From an uncultured Campylobacter sp. (GTDB lineage Bacteria; Campylobacterota; Campylobacteria; Campylobacterales; Campylobacteraceae): a DNA stretch of 5,728 nucleotides. The position numbers were made by a program, and so were the translations under genes. The notes under the pieces were generated by a model that worked only from the letters and a program-made list of their open reading frames with translations, made no database searches and was not told where the DNA came from. Shown piece by piece: positions 1 to 5,449 of the stretch. The stretch spans positions 1-5,728 of the forward strand of contig NZ_CALIII010000181.1 of assembly GCF_938018145.1 (NCBI RefSeq). Reading direction: 5' to 3'. Every line of letters begins with the position of its first letter. Within the stretch, counting starts at the first letter, position 1.

Positions 1-1352
1 TCGTCTTGTAAAGTTCTTTCATCGTCTATTCTTAAATCATCTATATAGTTGTCGTCTAAAACCGTTCCGTTAAAAATTTTCTCTCCGTTTTCGTCAGACT
101 TTTTGGCATCATCTTTATTTTTGGATTTTGAATCATCTACTATATTTTTTAAATTTTTATTTCTTAAAATTGCTTCGTCTTTAAAGCGCATTTTCTTTTC
201 AGAGTCGATCTCGTAAGGCGTAAAGTAGCCTGCGCCGTACATACAAAGTCCGATCGCGCAAGAATTTGCCGGATCTCGTAAAATTTCGTAAAGACCTTCC
301 ATCTCTTTCGGCCTTGCTATACGAACCGGCATGTTGTCAAATATAACCGATGCAAGCTCCCTGATGCCCTCAAGCTTAGTCATACCGCCTGTGAGCACCA
401 CGCCTGCAGCTATCGAAGCCTTATATCCACTGTCTTCCAGCATCTTGGCTAGTATCATGAGGGTCTCTTCGGCTCTTGCATAAATTACGTTTGAGATAAC
501 GTCAAGAGATACTTCTTGCGTCTTTCCATCATCGTTTATCGGAGGGATTTCGACTAGTTCGTTTGCTTTATTTATAAGAGAGCCGTAGCTTAGCTTTATT
601 TCCTCAGCCTTTAAAATAGGCGTATGAAGTGCGGCAGAAAGGTCGTTTGTGATATTTGCCGAGCCGATACCTAGAAATTCGTTATATCTTATCGAATTTC
701 CGGAATGAACCAGCATATTGCACGTTGCGCCGCCCATGTCTATAAATGCTACGCCCAAATCCTTTTCATCTTGATTTAGCGTCGCGATAGCCGAAGCGTA
801 GCTGGAAAGTACGATATTATCAGGCTCGACTCCAGCCAAATTTAACGCTTTTCTGAGGTTGCTCAGAGATGATTTTTGCGCCATTATGATATGCGTTTGC
901 ACCTCGAGCCTGCTACCGTTCATACCCAAAGGATCTTCTATATGCTCTTGGTCATCTACTTTGAAATTATAAGGAAGTATGTGTAGCTTCTCGTAGTCGC
1001 TGTGGATTTGCGCTCTTCGCTCGGACTCGGACATTGAGCGGTGGATCTCTTTTATACCTATTTCGTATGTCGGCACGTTTACTACGCCGTTACTCTCGAC
1101 GCTTTTTGTATAAGCTCCAGAGATCGACACTACTACTTTTTCGTAGCGAGTACCGGCTATCCTTTGAGCGTCTATTAAGGCGCTTTTTATTGATTTTGAA
1201 GCTAGTTCGATGTTTGTTATGACGCCTTTTTTTATGCCCTGAGTTTTTGCGGTTCCTATTCCGATTATTTTAAGCCCTGTCTCATCATGCTGCCCTATGA
1301 CAGCGCAAATTTGAACGGAACCTACGTCGATACCTAAAATTTTAGTACCCAA
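1..1352 (-). CDS. ftsA: Cell division protein FtsA (3' end beyond window)
   Basis: Actin-like ATPase that tethers FtsZ filaments to the inner membrane and recruits later division proteins. I translated 450 codons without a stop. Seen: phosphate-1 motif GIDVGSVQICAVIG near residues 7-20, the FtsA-specific 1C subdomain around 84-160, phosphate-2 motif FIDMGGATCNML near 203-214, and the adenosine motif GVVLTGGMTKLEG near 317-329. After about residue 385 comes a Lys/Asp/Glu-rich, probably disordered tail; the C-terminal amphipathic membrane-targeting helix of the family is not reached and should lie left of the window. E. coli FtsA is about 420 residues, so this one has a longer linker. The start is TTG at 1352, chosen because AAAAAGG lies 7 nt upstream and an in-frame stop (TAA) lies at 1365-1367; an ATT at 1358 is possible but sits too close to the ribosome site. 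It follows the PpiD-like gene by 22 bp and is probably in its operon. ftsZ is expected next (inference). Confidence 0.95.
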   Translation of the reverse strand, partial: MGTKILGIDVGSVQICAVIGQHDETGLKIIGIGTAKTQGIKKGVITNIELASKSIKSALIDAQRIAGTRYEKVVVSISGAYTKSVESNGVVNVPTYEIGIKEIHRSMSESERRAQIHSDYEKLHILPYNFKVDDQEHIEDPLGMNGSRLEVQTHIIMAQKSSLSNLRKALNLAGVEPDNIVLSSYASAIATLNQDEKDLGVAFIDMGGATCNMLVHSGNSIRYNEFLGIGSANITNDLSAALHTPILKAEEIKLSYGSLINKANELVEIPPINDDGKTQEVSLDVISNVIYARAEETLMILAKMLEDSGYKASIAAGVVLTGGMTKLEGIRELASVIFDNMPVRIARPKEMEGLYEILRDPANSCAIGLCMYGAGYFTPYEIDSEKKMRFKDEAILRNKNLKNIVDDSKSKNKDDAKKSDENGEKIFNGTVLDDNYIDDLRIDDERTLQD

Positions 1353-1359
1353 TTCAATA

Positions 1360-1366
1360 CCTTTTT
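1360..1366 (-). promoter_or_regulatory. Ribosome binding site of ftsA, decides TTG start
   Basis: AAAAAGG on the minus strand, 7 nt before TTG at 1352. It is the only purine-rich site in the 22-bp gap after the upstream stop codon, and its spacing favours TTG over the ATT two codons earlier. Confidence 0.6.
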
Positions 1367-1374
1367 AAAATATT

Positions 1375-2838
1375 TTACTTTTTACTAACGTAATATTCTA
1401 CTTTATAGCGCTTAGAAAGCGCACCGCTCAAATCCCTGATAAGCTCGTTATTTTTCAAGAAACCCACGTTTTGAGTTATTATCTCTTTATATTCTTTCTC
1501 TTTTTCGGTGTTTGTTAGTTTTTGTTCCGCTATCTCGTAAACTACAGCCTTGTCGCCAAGCAATACATAGCCCTTTTTGCCGCCTTTTTCAAAAAGGCGA
1601 TTGACAAATATATTAAACTCGCCCTCGCTTAACCCACCTTCGGCCTTCACAGTATCTCTACTAACAAACCCTATATCAGTACCCTGAAATCCTTTTTCAA
1701 GCAACTCTTTTGCTTTTGCTTCTACGACTTCTTTCGTTTTTTGCTCTTTGTAAAGCTCTAAAATTTGATCTTTCGCCTCGTCAAAGCTCATTACTCTTGG
1801 CGCTACGATATCTTTTACCTTTACTATCATATAGCCGTCTTCGTATTCAAACGGCTTTAGAGTGTCGCCTTTTTTTGCTAGTTTTAGTTCGTCCATCGGT
1901 AAGCTTGCATTATCTTCAAATGTAGCTATCGAGACATCTGCTTGTTTCTCGTCTTTCTTGATTTTTAGATACTCTTCAAGGGCGACTTTTTTAGTTTGTT
2001 TGAGATTGTAGTCTTTTAGGACTTCATCTTTGACGGCTTCAAATTCTTTTATTTTGTCGTCACTGTCTTTGTACTCGTTTTTGTTCCCGTTGTAAAATTC
2101 TGTTAGTTCGTTAGTGTTTGCATCGCTTGATATAGCTGGGATAAATTTGGTATCGAGTTTAAATTCGGTCATAGTTTTATATTCGTTCTTATGCTCTTCC
2201 CAGAGTTTTTTTACTGCATCTTCATCTATTTTTATTTCGTCCGCGCCAGCTTCCACAACTTGCATCGAAATTTTATCCTGCATCAAAAAGCTAGCCGTTA
2301 GCATATCTATATCTTGAGCATTTGCAGGTAAATTTAGAGCATGTCTTAGCTTATCTAAAAGTATTACGTTCTTTAGGCTTTCTTCATATTCGCTTTCGGT
2401 GGTTCTAGCTCTTTTTAGTGTATTTTTGTAGAGTTCTTTGTCAAATTTACCGTTTGAGTGGAAGTTTTGATCGGCGATGATGTATTTTACTATATCTTCG
2501 TCATTTACGCCAAGCCCTAAGTCATCTGCGAAATTTAAAAGCATAGCATCGTTTACTAACGCCTCTAAAGCTAAATTTTCGATGCCTAGCTCGCTTGCTT
2601 TTTCATCGCTTAGCTGCCCGTCAAAAAGCTGACTATAGTATGCGTGAAGCTGACCGTATCTGTTTTGAAACTCTTGGATACTTATATTTCTGTGTCCGAC
2701 CTTAGCTACCGAGCTAGCTCTGCTCGCATTTAGATCGTATGCTCCCCATCCGACGAAGCCCGCTCCGACGAAGGCTATCGTGCTCACCCAGATCGTCACG
2801 ACGAGGTATTTTCTATGCTTTTGCATCCAAGTTATCAT
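1375..2838 (-). CDS. PpiD/SurA-type membrane-anchored periplasmic chaperone, parvulin core apparently degenerate
   Basis: A 487-residue protein with a short basic N-terminus, one membrane helix at about residues 11-32 and a long periplasmic part (N-in topology). Residues about 44-190 match the SurA_N_3 chaperone region of PpiD: VAKVGHRNISIQEFQNRYGQ, then the 'ALVNDAMLLNFADDLGLGVNDEDI' type pattern at 93-116, and NFHSNGKFDKELY at 125-137. Residues about 335-440 resemble the C-terminal part of PpiD, including GYMIVKVKDIVAPRV and IGFVSRD. Between them, where E. coli PpiD (623 aa) carries its parvulin domain, I see charged helical sequence and no GGDLGW-like motif or the usual histidine-containing first strand. 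The likely role is therefore binding of newly exported proteins near the Sec translocon rather than proline isomerisation (inference). ATG at 2838 is preceded by AAGGA at spacing 5; Met5 is a weaker alternative. It lies directly upstream of ftsA, as I recall for Cj0694 in C. jejuni. Confidence 0.85.
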   Translation of the reverse strand: MITWMQKHRKYLVVTIWVSTIAFVGAGFVGWGAYDLNASRASSVAKVGHRNISIQEFQNRYGQLHAYYSQLFDGQLSDEKASELGIENLALEALVNDAMLLNFADDLGLGVNDEDIVKYIIADQNFHSNGKFDKELYKNTLKRARTTESEYEESLKNVILLDKLRHALNLPANAQDIDMLTASFLMQDKISMQVVEAGADEIKIDEDAVKKLWEEHKNEYKTMTEFKLDTKFIPAISSDANTNELTEFYNGNKNEYKDSDDKIKEFEAVKDEVLKDYNLKQTKKVALEEYLKIKKDEKQADVSIATFEDNASLPMDELKLAKKGDTLKPFEYEDGYMIVKVKDIVAPRVMSFDEAKDQILELYKEQKTKEVVEAKAKELLEKGFQGTDIGFVSRDTVKAEGGLSEGEFNIFVNRLFEKGGKKGYVLLGDKAVVYEIAEQKLTNTEKEKEYKEIITQNVGFLKNNELIRDLSGALSKRYKVEYYVSKK

Positions 2839-2843
2839 CTAGT

Positions 2844-2848
2844 TCCTT
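2844..2848 (-). promoter_or_regulatory. Ribosome binding site of the PpiD-like gene
   Basis: AAGGA on the minus strand, 5 nt before ATG at 2838. It supports the first ATG over the in-frame ATG four codons downstream. Confidence 0.6.
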
Positions 2849-2873
2849 CAAATTTATAAAAATTTTATGCATT

Positions 2874-2906
2874 ATTTTACTGAAATTTCGTAAATATCAC
2901 CTTAAA
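2874..2906 (-). promoter_or_regulatory. Possible promoter for the ppiD-like/ftsA operon
   Basis: On the minus strand a TAAAAT -10-like box (2879 to 2874) would place transcription start near 2867, about 28 nt before the PpiD-like start codon. TTTAAG at 2906-2901 resembles the upstream T-rich element of Campylobacter sigma-70 promoters, but the 21-nt gap is loose and the whole region is AT-rich, so the match could be chance. A promoter here would let the operon be expressed independently of the aldolase-like gene. Confidence 0.3.
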
Positions 2907-2914
2907 AACGCGCT

Positions 2915-2928
2915 TTTTATCGATAAAA
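2915..2928. repeat. Perfect 14-bp palindrome, possible operator
   Basis: TTTTATCGATAAAA is a perfect dyad in the gap between the aldolase-like and PpiD-like genes, just upstream of the proposed promoter. It has no unpaired centre, so it suits a dimeric DNA-binding protein better than an RNA hairpin. In AT-rich DNA it could also be chance. Confidence 0.3.
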
Positions 2929-2941
2929 TTTCAAAAAATTT

Positions 2942-2965
2942 ACTAACATTTTTAAAAACGTTAGT
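2942..2965 (-). terminator. Probable intrinsic terminator after the aldolase-like gene
   Basis: A 24-bp near-perfect inverted repeat with arms ACTAAC and GTTAGT begins 7 nt after the aldolase-like stop codon. Read on the minus strand it folds as a 10-bp stem (one G-U pair) with a UUAA loop, followed by AAATTTTTT. The U-run lies on the minus-strand side only, so it should end transcripts of the aldolase-like gene. The stem is AT-rich and weak, so termination may be partial. Confidence 0.45.
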
Positions 2966-2972
2966 TGCACTC

Positions 2973-3548
2973 CTACTCGTAGAGGTGAGCTACGCTTAGC
3001 AATTTGCACGTATTTTCAAGGATTGCGACGTCTTTTGCCAGCTGATACGAGGTCCTGCTATGCACGTATACGCCGTATCCTTTGATAACCATTATGTTAG
3101 TTTTATTTTCTAACATGTAACGATAAATTTCCGTATCCGCGCGCTCATACCAGTCGTCAAACTGTTTTGGATCATAGATCGGGATCTCGTGATGTTTGAT
3201 ATAACCAAAATAATCCCTCGGACGGATAAAAGAATGCCCCAAAGTATAAGCCGTTAGGTATGGCGGCATGGCGTAGCAGATATATTTGGCTTCATTTATA
3301 TTTTTGTATATATTTAGGTGGATGTCCGCGTCTATGCTCGCATCGTTCCAGCGGTAATCCCTTTTTGAGTTTAGCATTATGAGATCTTCCTCTTTAAGAT
3401 TATCAAAAATCGTCGTTCTTTTATTTATCAAAAAAGAGTCGTGCTGAATTCTAGCCGAAATAGAGCCGTGAAAGACGCCGAAAAAGTTTTTTCTAAACAT
3501 CGAAAGAGCGATGTTGCTGATCTCGCTTGCGCAGTATTTTAAGTCCAT
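2973..3548 (-). CDS. Class II aldolase/adducin-fold protein with a degenerate active site
   Basis: A 191-residue soluble protein, shorter than the 210-230 usual for the family. Recognised by the pattern order GSISAR (29-33, for GNxSxR), NLKEEDLIML (50-59), SIDADIHLNIY (71-81), MPPYLTAYTLGH (94-105), IMVIKGYGVYVHS (152-164) and a C-terminal helix with LENTCKLLSVAHLYE. Aligned without gaps to the L-fuculose-1-phosphate aldolase segment SSEWRFH...HNH, the catalytic Glu is Asp73, the paired zinc histidines are Tyr92 and Met94, and the third zinc histidine (NHG) is Tyr158 (GYG). Metal-dependent aldol chemistry is therefore unlikely; a binding, scaffold or regulatory role is possible, and no substrate can be named. 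The start ATG has AAAAGG 5 nt upstream and a TATAAT box about 27 nt upstream. It is transcribed divergently from rsmH and ends before the PpiD-like gene. Confidence 0.8.
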   Translation of the reverse strand: MDLKYCASEISNIALSMFRKNFFGVFHGSISARIQHDSFLINKRTTIFDNLKEEDLIMLNSKRDYRWNDASIDADIHLNIYKNINEAKYICYAMPPYLTAYTLGHSFIRPRDYFGYIKHHEIPIYDPKQFDDWYERADTEIYRYMLENKTNIMVIKGYGVYVHSRTSYQLAKDVAILENTCKLLSVAHLYE

Positions 3549-3574
3549 TTTAACCTTTTATAAACTTTTTTTGT

Positions 3575-3580
3575 TATTAT
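3575..3580 (+). promoter_or_regulatory. -10 box of the rsmH-ftsL promoter
   Basis: TATTAT on the plus strand in the 54-bp gap between divergent genes. Start of transcription would be near 3587, giving a leader of about 16 nt before TTG at 3603. No -35 match is visible, as is usual for Campylobacter sigma-70 promoters; a T-run at 3566-3572 lies upstream. Confidence 0.45.
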
Positions 3581-3581
3581 A
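3576..3581 (-). promoter_or_regulatory. -10 box of the aldolase-like gene promoter
   Basis: TATAAT, a perfect consensus -10 on the minus strand, preceded by TGTG. Transcription would start near 3569, about 20 nt before ATG at 3548. It overlaps the plus-strand -10 box by five bases. Confidence 0.55.
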
Positions 3582-3591
3582 CACAAAAAAT

Positions 3592-3596
3592 AAAGG
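3592..3596 (+). promoter_or_regulatory. Ribosome binding site of rsmH, decides TTG start
   Basis: AAAGG 6 nt before TTG at 3603. The protein beginning there (NSPHVPVLLDEVL) lines up with the family N-terminus, so TTG is the start. Confidence 0.65.
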
Positions 3597-3602
3597 CTAA
3601 AT

Positions 3603-4535
3603 TTGAACTCCCCACACGTTCCCGTGCTACTTGATGAAGTTTTGCAAGCTTTTGCGGATATAAAAAGCGGCGCGATTGTCGATTGTACGCTCGGATACGG
3701 CGGGCATTCCAGCGCGATTTTAGAGCAAAATCAAAACGTAAATTTGATAGCCTGCGATCAAGATGAAGAAGCGATCAAATTTAGCTCCGAAAGACTGAAA
3801 AAATTCGGTCAAAGAGCGCAAATTTTTAAGAGTAAATTTTCAGAAATTTTGGGCAAAGTAGAGCAGGGGCAAATCCGCGGTATCCTAGCTGATATCGGCG
3901 TTTCGTCGTTACAGCTAGATAAAAATGAGCGCGGCTTTGGACTAAAGAGCGAAAATTTAGATATGCGCATGGACGCGCAGGCTAAATTTTCAGCTTACGA
4001 CGTTGTAAATTCTTATAGTGCACGAGAGCTAGAGCGTATATTTGCTGACTATGGCGAGCTACCAAATCCGGCTAAATTTGCCGCTAAAATCATAGAAGCC
4101 AGGCAAAACGGCGAGATAAAAAGCGCCGAACGCCTCGCACAAATAATCGGGCTAAAGGGCGTAAACGGACGCAGCGTTAGCGCGGCGACGTTAGCTTTTC
4201 AAGCGATCAGAATAGAAGTCAACAACGAGCTAGGCGAACTGCAAAATTTGCTACAAAGCATCGAGGATTCGCAGATCGACGAGTGTGTTGTGGCGATAAT
4301 CAGCTTTCATTCGCTAGAAGATCGTATCGTAAAAAATAAATTTAGGCAGTGGGCACAAAGCTGCATTTGTCCGCCGCAAGCTCTTAGATGCACGTGCGGA
4401 GGGAATAACGCGCTGGGTAAAATCGTGAGCAAAAAAGCGGTAACGCCAAGCGCTGCCGAAGTCAAGGCAAATCCGCGCTCAAGCTGCGCAAAAATGAGGA
4501 TTTTTAAAATTTCAAGAGGTAAAAATGCAAGATAA
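3603..4535 (+). CDS. rsmH: 16S rRNA (cytosine-1402 N4)-methyltransferase RsmH (MraW)
   Basis: Transfers a methyl group from S-adenosylmethionine to N4 of C1402 in the 16S rRNA decoding site. The 310 residues match the usual length (E. coli 313). Seen: HVPVLLDEVL at 5-14, SAM-binding DCTLGYGGHS at 27-36, acidic CDQDEEAI at 51-58, ADIGVSSLQLD at 96-106, LDMRMD at 119-124, the helical insert domain around 130-220, and the signature VVAIISFHSLEDRIVK at 229-244. A cysteine cluster (254, 256, 263, 265) fits the CxCPP...CxCG stretch common in the family, and NPRSSCAKMR at 290-299 is the conserved end. The start is TTG; no ATG lies nearby upstream in frame. Its end overlaps the following ftsL-like gene by 11 bp, suggesting translational coupling. 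No mraZ is found upstream; a divergent aldolase-like gene takes that place. Confidence 0.97.
   Translation: MNSPHVPVLLDEVLQAFADIKSGAIVDCTLGYGGHSSAILEQNQNVNLIACDQDEEAIKFSSERLKKFGQRAQIFKSKFSEILGKVEQGQIRGILADIGVSSLQLDKNERGFGLKSENLDMRMDAQAKFSAYDVVNSYSARELERIFADYGELPNPAKFAAKIIEARQNGEIKSAERLAQIIGLKGVNGRSVSAATLAFQAIRIEVNNELGELQNLLQSIEDSQIDECVVAIISFHSLEDRIVKNKFRQWAQSCICPPQALRCTCGGNNALGKIVSKKAVTPSAAEVKANPRSSCAKMRIFKISRGKNAR
4515..4519 (+). promoter_or_regulatory. Ribosome binding site of the ftsL-like gene inside rsmH
   Basis: AGAGG within the last codons of rsmH, 5 nt before ATG at 4525. It sets the start of the downstream gene so that the two reading frames overlap by 11 bp. Confidence 0.55.
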
Positions 4536-4809
4536 AAACGAGGTTTTAGAGTTTAGCGGCGGCGAGCAAAAAAAGGAACGAAATTTAGACTACAAAACGC
4601 TAGCGACGGCGTATCTCGGGCTTTTTATCGCGCTTGCTTTGTTTTTGCCTAAAATTTACATCACAAATCAAATTTATTACATCAGTCGCGAAATCGGCGA
4701 TCTAAGCGGCAAACGCGACGTCTTGCTCGAAGAAAATAGAGAGCTTCGCCTAAAGCTTGAAAGAATGAAATACAAAAATCAAATTTTAGACCCGCTCATC
4801 CTGCAATAG
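4525..4809 (+). CDS. FtsL-like bitopic division protein
   Basis: A 94-residue protein with a charged cytoplasmic N-terminus (about 1-25), one membrane helix (about 27-47, LATAYLGLFIALALFLPKIY) and a periplasmic coiled coil (about 50-86, rich in Glu, Arg, Lys and heptad Leu/Ile). That topology and size are those of FtsL/DivIC scaffold proteins, which join FtsB and FtsQ and help activate the septal synthase FtsWI. The position directly behind rsmH is the classical place of ftsL, and the 11-bp overlap suggests co-translation. FtsL sequences diverge strongly, so the call rests on topology and context rather than on residues. FtsB/DivIC-type protein is the main alternative. Unlike the usual cluster, no ftsI follows; the next gene lies on the other strand. 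Confidence 0.7.
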   Translation: MQDKNEVLEFSGGEQKKERNLDYKTLATAYLGLFIALALFLPKIYITNQIYYISREIGDLSGKRDVLLEENRELRLKLERMKYKNQILDPLILQ

Positions 4810-5319
4810 CTAAATCCCAGCCTCAGACTGCGCGACTAGGCGCTCTAGGACGTATTGCTCCAGGTCCTTGCGCGGGATTTCGTTTTTTACCGCTTCGTTA
4901 TAGATCATCTCGACTTTGGTGGAGTATTTTTCATAGCTAAAATACGGAAAATGCACGCTCCAAGCCTTTTTTATGAGCTCCTTGCTAACGGCTTTTCTCG
5001 CCCAAATTTTAAACATATCAAAGCCGATAAAAACGGCCGAAGTGCCTACTACCGCGCTAACGATCGAGAGGTGAAAGTCAAGCTTGGTAAAAATATGATG
5101 CGTCAAAAGCAGTAAAATAAAAAACACGACAAAGCACAAAAGCCCGTAAACTAGGTAAGTTCTTGCGTAGCGAAATTTAAAATTTAGCTTGGCAGGATCA
5201 ATCAACATGCCTTCGTTAAAAAGGCAGTTTGCCTCGAGTAGATCGCGAAACAGCACGGGTTGTTTCGAGATAACAAAGATATTTTCTAGAATCAAATTTT
5301 TTAGCGCGTTATTTTTCAT
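4810..5319 (-). CDS. Two-helix inner-membrane protein of unknown function
   Basis: I do not recognise a family. From ATG at 5319 it is 169 residues: a helical N-terminal part of about 50 residues with no signal peptide features, two membrane helices at about 53-75 (LVYGLLCFVVFFILLLL) and 83-104 (LSIVSAVVGTSAVFIGF) joined by a short His/Lys-containing turn, and a charged C-terminal part of about 65 residues. Both ends are predicted to lie in the cytoplasm (a helical hairpin). A longer form starting at TTG 5349 is open but unlikely: a TGATATAAT promoter box covers that TTG, so transcription should begin downstream of it, and AAGGA lies 11 nt before ATG 5319. Its stop codon directly abuts that of the ftsL-like gene. 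It is divergent from the aminotransferase gene. Confidence 0.75.
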   Translation of the reverse strand: MKNNALKNLILENIFVISKQPVLFRDLLEANCLFNEGMLIDPAKLNFKFRYARTYLVYGLLCFVVFFILLLLTHHIFTKLDFHLSIVSAVVGTSAVFIGFDMFKIWARKAVSKELIKKAWSVHFPYFSYEKYSTKVEMIYNEAVKNEIPRKDLEQYVLERLVAQSEAGI

Positions 5320-5330
5320 ATTTGTGATTA

Positions 5331-5335
5331 TCCTT
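5331..5335 (-). promoter_or_regulatory. Ribosome binding site of the two-helix membrane protein gene
   Basis: AAGGA on the minus strand, 11 nt before ATG at 5319. The spacing is long but workable, and no comparable site precedes the alternative TTG at 5349. Confidence 0.45.
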
Positions 5336-5348
5336 AAATTTAGCCTCA

Positions 5349-5357
5349 ATTATATCA
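5349..5357 (-). promoter_or_regulatory. Extended -10 promoter of the two-helix membrane protein gene
   Basis: TGATATAAT on the minus strand fits the extended -10 consensus TGnTATAAT exactly. Transcription would start near 5342, leaving a leader of about 22 nt before ATG 5319. No -35 box is evident, as expected for an extended -10 promoter. Confidence 0.55.
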
Positions 5358-5420
5358 AAAACTTCGTAATCCAAGCTAAAATTTGGACTTAAAGCAACGC
5401 TTTTTTAAGAGTATTTGAGC

Positions 5421-5426
5421 TAAAAT
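5421..5426 (+). promoter_or_regulatory. Possible -10 box of the aminotransferase gene
   Basis: TAAAAT with transcription predicted near 5433, about 17 nt before ATG 5450. A TTTTTTAAG stretch at 5401-5409 lies upstream, but the spacing does not suit a standard -35. Weak call in AT-rich sequence. Confidence 0.3.
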
Positions 5427-5449
5427 TACTTAAATTTTAAGGAGAAAAA

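Noticed and set aside
1034..1222. Plus-strand frame of 62 codons opposite ftsA
   Set aside because: Arg/Leu-rich shadow of the well conserved ftsA frame.
2739..2999. Open plus-strand frame of 86 codons crossing the gap upstream of the ppiD-like gene
   Set aside because: It is antisense to the start of the PpiD-like gene, has an unnatural low-complexity composition (runs of Arg and Ser, then Ile/Leu/Lys), and no ribosome site. It is a shadow.
3603..4809. Frameshift or fusion of rsmH with the ftsL-like gene
   Set aside because: RsmH has its normal C-terminus and length, and the overlapping gene has its own ATG and ribosome site. This is ordinary overlap.
4855..5115. Plus-strand frame of 86 codons opposite the two-helix membrane protein gene
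   Set aside because: Wholly antisense to a frame with convincing membrane helices, promoter and ribosome site; no ribosome site of its own.
5347..5349. TTG as start of the two-helix membrane protein, giving 179 residues
   Set aside because: It lies inside the extended -10 box and has no ribosome site; ATG 5319 is better supported.
5388..5409. Imperfect inverted repeat ending in a T-run (AAAGC AAC GCTTTTTT), terminator-like on the plus strand
   Set aside because: No plus-strand gene lies upstream that it could end, since the neighbour is on the minus strand; the stem is only five pairs and it lies within the promoter gap of the aminotransferase gene.
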